DNA of 64,000 bases from Haloglomus halophilum (lineage in GTDB: Archaea; Halobacteriota; Halobacteria; Halobacteriales; Haloarculaceae). The translations under genes were made by a program, and so were the position numbers. Numbering within the stretch: position 1 is the stretch's first letter; each line of letters opens with the position of its first letter. The notes under the pieces are model-generated. The model ran no database searches. It worked only from the letters and a program-made list of their open reading frames with translations, and was not told the DNA's origin. This document shows, piece by piece, positions 16,770 to 23,170 of the stretch. The stretch is from the NCBI RefSeq assembly GCF_024298885.1, contig NZ_CP101166.1, positions 1,116,001 to 1,180,000 on the forward strand, written 5' to 3'.

Positions 16770-17648
16770 TCACAGAGTGAACGCGAACTCCTCCTGAATC
16801 TCCGTAGCCTGTCGTCGGAGATCGATTACGAGCGAAAGGACGGATAGGAACAGGAATCCCACGACGAATCCGATGAGGTGGCCGTAGACATTCGTCCCCG
16901 TCTCAACGTTGACCAGATTCTGGAAGGGTAGTATCAGGAAGAAGGCTATAGCGATGAACAGCAGTGTCTGGTACTCTGGAGTATCGATTAGGGTTCCCCA
17001 CTCGCCTCGGGTGTCCCAGTAGAGCAAACCCGTGCCGAGAATGGCCAGAACAGAGAGTCCGATAACAGAAATCGATAGACCTCCCCAGCCAAAGAGTATC
17101 AGCGCCATTTCCACCGCAACGAGAACCAAGCTGTGGTGAAGGCGAATGTTCGAACTTACCTCTCGCCGCAGGAACGCGAAAGTCGCTACAGGAAGTAGAC
17201 CAAGAAACGCCGCGTCAATGCCAGAGAATCCGTAGGTTCGAACGACACCTGACCCCTGGAGCGTCCAGACCGAGTACGCTGAGACAATCAGCGGCAGTAC
17301 GGTCAGGAAGAATATGGTCGTCAGGTACAGCTCGCGCTCCCAGTTAGCGTAGATCGCCAGGGAAAGTAGGACCGCCATCAGGAGGACATAGTTCGCGATG
17401 TTCGCGACAAGGTGGCTGGTTCCACCGTGGACGAAGTTCGAGAGATACGCACCCCAGAGGGTAGGCGACTCAATGTGGAGGGTCAGCGAGTCCTGCACGG
17501 TCTGTGGGAGCGTTTCGATTGCGGCCAGGAGAGCAGGTAGAGCGACGAACAGCAGACCGAATTCGAGCATCGACGTTTCTGTCCACGTCCGCCTGACCAC
17601 GTTGAGGAGGGGCAGGTTTCGAATTTTGTCCCTGGCTTTCTGTAGCAT
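16770..17648 (-). CDS. Rhomboid-family intramembrane serine protease
   Basis: In this 292-residue multi-pass membrane protein the second hydrophobic unit has the rhomboid pattern NFVHGGTSHLVANIANYVLL (His74, His79, Asn83). The active-site serine is in YGFSGIDAAFLGL (GxSG, Ser142), and the catalytic His lies in YGHLIGFVVGF (His257). This is a Ser-His dyad in membrane helices, as expected for an active protease cleaving single-pass membrane substrates. The ATG at 17648 was preferred; the frame continues to a start at 17702, but that would run through motif copy k and add a basic, aromatic tail. The gene precedes the 117-residue gene by 50 bases on the same strand. Rhomboids are unusual cargo for a mobile element. 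Confidence 0.8.
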   Translation of the reverse strand: MLQKARDKIRNLPLLNVVRRTWTETSMLEFGLLFVALPALLAAIETLPQTVQDSLTLHIESPTLWGAYLSNFVHGGTSHLVANIANYVLLMAVLLSLAIYANWERELYLTTIFFLTVLPLIVSAYSVWTLQGSGVVRTYGFSGIDAAFLGLLPVATFAFLRREVSSNIRLHHSLVLVAVEMALILFGWGGLSISVIGLSVLAILGTGLLYWDTRGEWGTLIDTPEYQTLLFIAIAFFLILPFQNLVNVETGTNVYGHLIGFVVGFLFLSVLSLVIDLRRQATEIQEEFAFTL

Positions 17649-17696
17649 ATAGTATGAAAACCATCTATCAAGAAAAAACCTGCCACGGTTCTCTCC

Positions 17697-17709
17697 CCTC
17701 AACGGAGAG
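17697..17709 (+). repeat. Dispersed element motif, degenerate copy k
   Basis: Reads CCTCAACGGAGAG, two mismatches, preceded by the usual C-rich tract. It lies between the integrase stop and the rhomboid start. Confidence 0.5.
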
Positions 17710-17726
17710 GAAACAGCCAGAATCCC

Positions 17727-18740
17727 CTACACTCCCTCCAAGTACTCACGCCGCTGTTCGACTTTCACCTCCTCCGAGCGACGGTCATAGTGGGCTTCCA
17801 GCACGTCCGGGCTGACGTTCATCCGGTCGCTGACGACCTCGATGGGTACGTCCTCGGTGAGATGATACGTGATTGCGCCTCGACGCCAAGCGTGGGGACT
17901 CCGCGTTGAGGGGCAGACTGATGGAGCCTTTTCGGGAGGGTTCAGGGCCTGGCACTCGTCTGGGTCGCGTCCGTGGGGGCAGTGACCTCCGTTGTACCGG
18001 CAGGGGTGGGTCCCCCGGTAGCAGGTTGCCCGGATTGTCGGCTTTGAGACGCGGCCGTGCTTTGTCGTCAGGAGTGGGTCCCGCCCGTTTTCATCCATTA
18101 CGTCCTCTCGATGATGCTGGATGTAGTCGTTGAGTACCTGGCAGGTGTCGTCACTCAACGCAATCAGACGTTCCCCGTCCTGCTTGTTCTTCAGCGGTGT
18201 TCCGTCCCGATGTTTGGCGAGCAGTCGTGCATTTTCGGGGTCATAGTCGCCGAGGTCGAAGGCTCGGAGAGTGCCGGTCCGTGCCCCGCACTTCCAGAGC
18301 AGCGTCAACGTAGTGTGCTGCCGGGAAGCGTAGTGGAACTGGCGGTAGTAGTCCAGAGCAGCCTCTGCCTGCTCCTCCTCAACCAGCACGTCCCGTTCCC
18401 GATCTCCGCGGTCGAGAGAGGGAGACAGCACCTTGCTGTGGAGGTCCTGTTCCACCGCATCGATGGATTCCGCGAAGCGAATGAACGCCCGGAGTGCGTC
18501 CATCTGCGCCTTCAGAGAGACGGGAGCGAGGTCGTCTTGCCGTGACTGCTTGAACCGGAGGATGTCGCGCCCGGAGAGTTCGTTCAGGTTCTCGATGCCG
18601 TCGGCCTCGCACCACTCAACGAAGTGGGTCAGTTTGTACCGATACGACTCCAGCGTTCCGTCCGCCAACTCGGTCTGACGATTGTTGAGGTAGAACTGTA
18701 CGGCTTCGTCCGGCGAAATGGGTTCGAGCGAATTTGGCAT
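17727..18740 (-). CDS. Tyrosine recombinase (integrase) of the element
   Basis: The 337-residue protein has a SAM-like core-binding domain (about 8-100: DEAVQFYLNN; ESYRYKLTHFVEWCEADGIE) and a catalytic domain. Active-site residues visible are Arg154 (CGARTGTLR), His283 and Arg286 (SPHAWRRGAI), and the nucleophile Tyr318 (LEAHYDRRS). A cysteine-rich insertion (about 240-263; YRGTHPCRYNGGHCPHGRDP) may bind zinc and is common in haloarchaeal XerC/D-like integrases. The start lies 42 bases inside the right attachment repeat, the classical position for an integrase gene. It should catalyse integration and excision between the 45-base repeats. Confidence 0.92.
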   Translation of the reverse strand: MPNSLEPISPDEAVQFYLNNRQTELADGTLESYRYKLTHFVEWCEADGIENLNELSGRDILRFKQSRQDDLAPVSLKAQMDALRAFIRFAESIDAVEQDLHSKVLSPSLDRGDRERDVLVEEEQAEAALDYYRQFHYASRQHTTLTLLWKCGARTGTLRAFDLGDYDPENARLLAKHRDGTPLKNKQDGERLIALSDDTCQVLNDYIQHHREDVMDENGRDPLLTTKHGRVSKPTIRATCYRGTHPCRYNGGHCPHGRDPDECQALNPPEKAPSVCPSTRSPHAWRRGAITYHLTEDVPIEVVSDRMNVSPDVLEAHYDRRSEEVKVEQRREYLEGV

Positions 18741-18781
18741 TCTCAGGCTCCGAAGCCCGGCCTGAGCGCAGCGACACCGTC

Positions 18782-18826
18782 GAGCCGGTCGTAGTCGAAC
18801 CCGACCGGGACGATGTGCGTCTGCAT
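18782..18826. repeat. Right attachment site (45-base direct repeat)
   Basis: Identical to 3477-3521. It still reads as ATG plus codons 2-15 of the regulator on the minus strand, but then runs into element DNA and soon ends. It marks the right boundary of the integrated element. Confidence 0.93.
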
Positions 18827-18850
18827 GGGCGATTCTTCGCCGGACCGGGT

Positions 18851-18857
18851 GAAAAGC
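18851..18857 (-). promoter_or_regulatory. Orphaned native promoter of the HFX_2341-type regulator
   Basis: On the minus strand CTTTTCA is centred 28 bases upstream of the ATG in the right repeat. In a chromosome without the element this box would drive the regulator. It now faces a 15-codon remnant that runs into the element toward the integrase, so it may contribute to integrase transcription. Confidence 0.5.
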
Positions 18858-18933
18858 CGTCGGGTGTCGAGAGGGCGCCGGCTCGACCGATGTCTGACGA
18901 ACGTACTCGTACCTCCAGCCACATGGCGGGCGT

Positions 18934-19083
18934 ATGCAGGACGCACCCGGCGTCAACTGTGGCTGTGGCGACGAGTCGACCCGCCGCGAACGGGCCAGCG
19001 TGTGCACGGACTGCGGGAGCCACAAGGAGTGGGTTTCGCACGGCCCGAGCGCCGTCGTGTTCGAGTGCCCCGACTGCGGCTGA
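18934..19083 (+). CDS. Small zinc-ribbon protein (49 residues)
   Basis: The protein is MQDAPGVNCGCGDESTRRER followed by VCTDC and ends FECPDCG. Three Cys-x(1-2)-Cys pairs in 49 residues make zinc binding very likely. Small proteins of this type are abundant in haloarchaea; most have no known role. The ATG at 18934 was chosen because the earlier ATG at 18923 is out of frame. In the ancestral chromosome it would be divergent from the HFX_2341-type regulator, 107 bases apart. Confidence 0.7.
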   Translation: MQDAPGVNCGCGDESTRRERASVCTDCGSHKEWVSHGPSAVVFECPDCG

Positions 19084-19104
19084 CGGGGAGGCAGACTCGC
19101 CGAC

Positions 19105-19452
19105 TCAGTAGACGCGGGTCCCGTCGGGCACCTCCCGCTCCGGCTGCAGGTGGACCACGTCGCCGTCCCCGTCGTCGACGCCGACCACGAGACACTGCGA
19201 TTCGAACCCCGCGATGGTGACGGCCCCGAGGTTGACGACGGCGACGACCTGTCGACCCTCCAGTTCGGCCGTCGTGTAGTTGTCCGTCAGGCCGGCCGCC
19301 GACTGGCGGACCTCGGAGCCGAAGTCGACCTCCAGTTTGTACACGTCCTTGCGCGCTTCCGGGAACTCCGCGACCGAACGGACGGTGCCGATGCGCATCT
19401 CCACGTCCTCCAGGAACCTCTCCGGGTCGATATCCGCTTCCTCGATGCCCAT
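19105..19452 (-). CDS. tRNA-binding domain protein (CsaA/EMAP-II-like)
   Basis: The 115-residue protein is a stand-alone OB-fold of the tRNA-binding family: VEMRIGTVRSVAEFPEARKD (family pattern R-x-G-x-V), then YKLEVDFGSE, QVVAVVNLGA and SQCLVVGVDD. Such proteins resemble the C-terminal domain of methionyl-tRNA synthetase and CsaA, and bind tRNA or assist protein folding. The start at 19452 (MGIEEADIDPERF) matches the family length; an in-frame ATG at 19548 would add 32 residues without family character. A TTAAAAGG-like box near 19562 is shared head-to-head with dnaG. Confidence 0.8.
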   Translation of the reverse strand: MGIEEADIDPERFLEDVEMRIGTVRSVAEFPEARKDVYKLEVDFGSEVRQSAAGLTDNYTTAELEGRQVVAVVNLGAVTIAGFESQCLVVGVDDGDGDVVHLQPEREVPDGTRVY

Positions 19453-19622
19453 GCCCGCGGCGTCGCGGAGTCGGCACAAGAGCGTTCGGGCGACGGCAGG
19501 GGAGCCTGGCCTCGGACCCACGAGCCGTGATTCTCGCGGCGAGGGCATCGTGCCGACCCTTTTAAGCGTTCGGTGCATGACGAACAGTTGCACATGGGGC
19601 CACTCATGGGCGCATCACCATC

Positions 19623-19682
19623 CAGCGGTTCATCAGCACGCGGTTCACCAACACGCGGTTCGCCGAGACGCGGTTCACCAAC
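19623..19682. repeat. Four 15-base tandem repeats in the dnaG leader
   Basis: Four head-to-tail units of the form acgcggttcaccaac (first unit cagcggttcatcagc, third acgcggttcgccgag) lie between the TATA-like box and the primase start. The period is a multiple of three and the region has no stop in the primase frame. No function is known. Confidence 0.75.
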
Positions 19683-19708
19683 CAGCCCCACACCGGGGCA
19701 GTTCGCAC

Positions 19709-21184
19709 ATGCCGGATACAGCCAAGTACCTCATCCACGCACGCATCAGCGCCGACGGAGTGGTCGAACGGAACGACGTCGTCGGGGCGGTCTTCGGCCA
19801 GACCGAGGGCCTCCTGGGCGACGACCTCGACCTCCGGGACCTCCAGGAGTCCTCGAAGGTCGGCCGCATCGACGTCGAGATCGACTCCGAGGGCGGCCAG
19901 TCGTTCGGCCACCTGACCATCGCCACCAGCCTCGACAAGGTCGAGACGGCCATCCTCGCCGCGGGGCTGGAGACCATCGACCGGGTCGGGCCCTGCCGGG
20001 CCGACCTCGAGGTCACCAGCATCGAGGACGTCCGGGCTGCCAAACGCCGCGAGGTCGTCGACCGGGCGAAGGAGCTGCTGGGCGAGGCGTTCGAGGGCGC
20101 GATGATGTCCTCGGAGGAACTCGTCGAGGAGGTCCGCCGCTCCATCCGGGTCGAGGACATGGCCGAGTACGAGGGCTACCCGGCCGGCCCCAACGTCGGC
20201 GATAGCGACGCCGTCATCGTCGTCGAGGGGCGCGCGGACGTGACCCAGCTGCTGAGCTACGGCATCAAGAACGCCGTCGCCGTCGAGGGGACGAACGTCC
20301 CCGAGAAGGTGGCCGACCTGACCCGGCACCGGACCGTCACGGCCTTCCTCGACGGCGACCGCGGTGGGGACCTCATCCTGAAGGAACTGGTCCAGGTCGG
20401 CGAGGTCGACTACGTCGCGTTCGCCCCCGAGGGCCAGTCCGTCGAGGACCTCTCGCGCCACGAGGTGATGGCCGCGCTCCGGGACAAGGTCCCCTACGAG
20501 ACCATCGCCGACCGCGCGGACGGGGCGGCCCACGAGGTCGCCGCCACGGACGGGTCGAGCCGGCCCGCCCCCGGCAGCGACGACGCGGCCGGCACGACGC
20601 CCGCCCCGGACACGCCGCCGACAGCCCCGTCCCCGCCGGACGAGTCGGTTCCGGAGGCACCGGCGGATCTCGAAACGGGGCCACCCGCGAACGAGCGGGC
20701 GACCACCGAGGTCGGCCAGTCACCCGCCGCCGGCCCGGACACGGACGAGGCGAGTGGCGCCGGTTCGGCGGCCAGCGAAGGAGTGGCCGGCGAGGAAGCT
20801 GCCGACGCCGAAGCGACGACCGACACCGAAGACGCGACCGACGACGACACCGAGGCCGAGGTAGAGAGCGACACCGACGAACCGGAGACGCTCCGGGGGC
20901 ACGTCCGGGCCGCCGTCGGTACCGGCGAGGTCCGGCTGCTCGACCGGGATTTCGGAGCGGTCGCGGTCGCGCCCGTCGACGAGGCGTTCGACCGCGTGGA
21001 GGACGCCGACCCGGTTCCGACCGCCGTCGTTCTCGACGGCGAACTGAGCCAGCGCCTCCTCGACGTGTGCGCACAGCGGGGTGTCGACCAGGTGGTCGCG
21101 TCCACACTCGGCGACCTCGTCAAGCGGCCGACCGGCGTCCGCGTCCGCACCATCGACGACCTACTCGAGGTCGCGGACCAGTAA
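19709..21184 (+). CDS. dnaG: Archaeal DnaG primase
   Basis: The 491-residue protein opens with the well conserved archaeal DnaG start MPDTAKYLIHARISADGVVE. The TOPRIM domain follows at about 165-255 (AVIVVEGRADVTQLLSYG, then TAFLDGDRGGDLILKEL). A low-complexity acidic Thr/Ala/Glu linker spans about 275-390. The conserved C-terminal domain (about 395-491) ends RVRTIDDLLEVADQ. Archaeal DnaG is an RNA-associated TOPRIM protein linked to the exosome and able to act as primase. The frame is open upstream to an ATG at 19577, which would add a His-rich 44-residue tail encoded by the 15-base repeats; family conservation favours 19709. Its 3' end overlaps the convergent acetyltransferase gene by 24 bases. 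Confidence 0.94.
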   Translation: MPDTAKYLIHARISADGVVERNDVVGAVFGQTEGLLGDDLDLRDLQESSKVGRIDVEIDSEGGQSFGHLTIATSLDKVETAILAAGLETIDRVGPCRADLEVTSIEDVRAAKRREVVDRAKELLGEAFEGAMMSSEELVEEVRRSIRVEDMAEYEGYPAGPNVGDSDAVIVVEGRADVTQLLSYGIKNAVAVEGTNVPEKVADLTRHRTVTAFLDGDRGGDLILKELVQVGEVDYVAFAPEGQSVEDLSRHEVMAALRDKVPYETIADRADGAAHEVAATDGSSRPAPGSDDAAGTTPAPDTPPTAPSPPDESVPEAPADLETGPPANERATTEVGQSPAAGPDTDEASGAGSAASEGVAGEEAADAEATTDTEDATDDDTEAEVESDTDEPETLRGHVRAAVGTGEVRLLDRDFGAVAVAPVDEAFDRVEDADPVPTAVVLDGELSQRLLDVCAQRGVDQVVASTLGDLVKRPTGVRVRTIDDLLEVADQ

Positions 21185-21670
21185 CACGCCGTCGGCCGGG
21201 GCGGGGCCGTCGGCGTCCTCGTCCCCGTAGTACCCCGGCAGTTCCTCGACCGCACGGAAGCCCAGCGACGCGTAGAACGACCGCGCGGCCTCGTTGTCGG
21301 CCCGGGTGGTGAGCCGCAGTCGCTCGCGGTCCGGGTGACGGGCGGCCACCGCGGCCAGCAGCCGGCCGCCGTGCCCCCGGCGCCGATGGCCCGGGGCCAC
21401 GGCCAGCTCCGCGACGTACACCGACGCCTCGTCGGCCGTGAACAGCGCGTAACCGACCGGGTCCGGGGCGGCGACGACGCCGCCGGACGCGACCGGGCCG
21501 TCGACCGCGACCAGCGCGAGTCCCGCGCGGACGGCGTTCCGCAGTAGCGTCCGCTGTGGGTCGGGGAACGCCGCTGCCTGGATGGTCAGCAGCCGCGTGC
21601 GGTCCTCGTCCCGGGCGGCGCGAACCGTCGGGGCCGCCGCCGGCACGTGCGCGTCGGGGTCGTCGCTCAT
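21161..21670 (-). CDS. GNAT-family N-acetyltransferase
   Basis: The 169-residue protein has the acetyl-CoA binding core VAELAVAPGHRRRGHGGRLL (R/Q-x-x-G-x-G/A pattern) near residue 95 and the typical late motif RSFYASLGFRAVEELPGYYG. The substrate cannot be deduced; the GYYG ending resembles RimI-like protein acetyltransferases. The preceding DUF92 gene lies upstream on the same strand, and the two overlap by four bases, so they are co-transcribed and translationally coupled. Confidence 0.88.
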   Translation of the reverse strand: MSDDPDAHVPAAAPTVRAARDEDRTRLLTIQAAAFPDPQRTLLRNAVRAGLALVAVDGPVASGGVVAAPDPVGYALFTADEASVYVAELAVAPGHRRRGHGGRLLAAVAARHPDRERLRLTTRADNEAARSFYASLGFRAVEELPGYYGDEDADGPAPADGVLLVRDLE

Positions 21671-23004
21671 ACCAGTCCCAGCGCGAGTGCCGCGCTGACG
21701 ATAGCGCCGGCGAGCGTGGCGAGCAGGTTGACCCCCTGGTTGCCGAGCACCGGCCCCTCCAGCGTGGCCCCGAGCAGGCTGTCGGCGAGCGTGCCGACGA
21801 ACCCACCCACGACGACGATGCCGGCCGCGACCGGACCCAGCTCGAAGAAGACCGCGGCGATGCCCGCGATGATGCCGGCCCCGGCGAGCCCCGCGACCTG
21901 GCCCTGCCAGGTGACCGCGCCGTCGGTGCCGGGCTCGACGCGTTCGAACGTGGTGACCAGCCGCGGCTCGTCGAAGAGCCCGCCGATCTCGCTGGAGAGC
22001 GTGTCGGCCATCGCGGTGGCGACGCTGCCCGCGAACGCGTACCGGAACAGTTCGGGCGGCATCCCCACCCGCGCGGAGGCCGCGAACAGGACCACGGCGA
22101 CCAGCGCGACCGCCGAGTTGGCGAGGACGTTCCCACCGCCGCGGGCGCCCTCGTTGTCCTCGGCGATGCCGCGTGCGGCCTTCTCCTCGTAGCGGAACTT
22201 CGAGGAGAGGCCGCCGAGCCCGAAGAACGTTATCAGGAGCGCGAACCAACCGTAGCCGCCGAGGACGATGGCCAGCAGCGCCAGCAGCACGCCCGTCAGC
22301 ATCCCGGTGAGCGAGGCGGTTCCGAGCGCGAACGCGACGTAGCCCAGCAGCGCGGAGACACCGATACCGACGCCGACGCGTACGGTGGGCGCGGCGATGC
22401 CGAGTTCGAGGAAGCCCCACAGCAGCAGTGCCACGGAGACGAGGACGAGCGGGTCGTCACGCTCGAACAGCGCGGCCCGCAGGAGCGCCGCCGCGAGCGC
22501 GGCGACCGCCGCGAGGAAGGCGACGAGCGGGAGCGCGAGCCGGCCGCCGGCGATCTCGCCCACGGCGAGGAAGGCCGCCACCGCAGCCACCAGCCCGCCG
22601 AGCGTGAACCCCGTCGTCACGGCGAACTGGTCGGTCGTCCGGAGCCGGACGAGTTCGGCGGTCACGTTCCCGACGACCAGGGTGGCCACGCTGCCGACGA
22701 ACGCCGTCGGCGGGAGGCCGAACTGCCGGAGGGGGACCAGCAGCGCGAGGCCCGCGCAGGCGAAGGCAAAGGCCGCGAGGCCGAACAGCCGGCCCTCCTC
22801 GTAGTCGCCGGGACGCGCCAGCAGGTCGAACAGCGGCCCCTCGTCGACGACGTACAGCGCGGCCAGGCCGACTGCGACGAAGGGGAGTGCCGCAGCACCG
22901 GCGGTGGTCAGGGGGTCGAGCCCCCGTCCGGCGAGTACCGGCACCACCAGCGCCAGCGAGCCGACGAGGGCGTACGCCCCCGCCCGCCGCACGTTCCCCG
23001 TCAC
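21667..23004 (-). CDS. DUF92 multi-pass membrane protein
   Basis: The 445-residue protein is almost entirely hydrophobic helices. The C-terminal half is DUF92 (TIGR00297 type): GLGGLSSKFRYEEKAARGIA, GSVATAMADTLSSEIGGLFD and GFVGTLADSLLGATLEG. DUF92 relatives in plants (VTE6) and cyanobacteria are phytyl-phosphate kinases, and distant relatives act on CDP- or CTP-activated lipids. A role in isoprenoid alcohol salvage is therefore possible, but is inference. The GTG at 23004 (VTGNVRRAGAY) fits the first membrane helix. It overlaps the acetyltransferase start by four bases. Confidence 0.85.
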   Translation of the reverse strand: MTGNVRRAGAYALVGSLALVVPVLAGRGLDPLTTAGAAALPFVAVGLAALYVVDEGPLFDLLARPGDYEEGRLFGLAAFAFACAGLALLVPLRQFGLPPTAFVGSVATLVVGNVTAELVRLRTTDQFAVTTGFTLGGLVAAVAAFLAVGEIAGGRLALPLVAFLAAVAALAAALLRAALFERDDPLVLVSVALLLWGFLELGIAAPTVRVGVGIGVSALLGYVAFALGTASLTGMLTGVLLALLAIVLGGYGWFALLITFFGLGGLSSKFRYEEKAARGIAEDNEGARGGGNVLANSAVALVAVVLFAASARVGMPPELFRYAFAGSVATAMADTLSSEIGGLFDEPRLVTTFERVEPGTDGAVTWQGQVAGLAGAGIIAGIAAVFFELGPVAAGIVVVGGFVGTLADSLLGATLEGPVLGNQGVNLLATLAGAIVSAALALGLV

Positions 23005-23039
23005 GACCCGCCCGTTCCCGCGACGCGCACTTAACGCTC

Positions 23040-23094
23040 CCGAAGGGGGTGGTGCGACGCACCAGCTTCCGAAAGGGGTGCGACGGACCACCTT
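23040..23094. repeat. Imperfect tandem repeat in the spacer before the DUF92 gene
   Basis: Two diverged units, one from 23040 (ccgaagggggtggtgcgacg) and one from 23069 (ccgaaaggggtgcgacgg), lie in the 166-base spacer between the DUF92 start and the histidine kinase stop. No regulatory meaning is evident. Confidence 0.4.
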
Positions 23095-23170
23095 ACAACA
23101 GGCTGGTCCTCCCGACCAGCTGCCGAAGCGGTTGCCCATCGACCGGCGGCTGACGGACCCCGACAGCCGG

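Larger units (their letters stand above)
3522..18826. mobile_element. Integrated element (about 15.3 kb) carrying a type I RM system
   Basis: The element is bounded by perfect 45-base direct repeats and has an integrase gene next to the right repeat. Its base composition is clearly less GC-rich than the flanks, and it contains RM, helicase-like and hypothetical accessory genes with no core function. It lacks recognisable viral structural genes (no major capsid, portal, terminase or spike protein), so an integrative plasmid or genomic island is more likely than a complete provirus. Right of the integrase the chromosome resumes with high-GC core genes. One repeat unit plus the interior is the expected size of the excised circle. 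Confidence 0.9.

Noticed and set aside
17595..17607. Copies of the dispersed motif inside genes (17595 in the rhomboid gene, 16020 in the HEPN-like gene)
   Set aside because: One mismatch each and inside coding sequence; they may be chance or relics, so they were not listed as features.
3522..18826. Complete provirus
   Set aside because: No capsid, portal, terminase, spike or packaging ATPase gene could be recognised; integrative plasmid or defence island is the more cautious reading.
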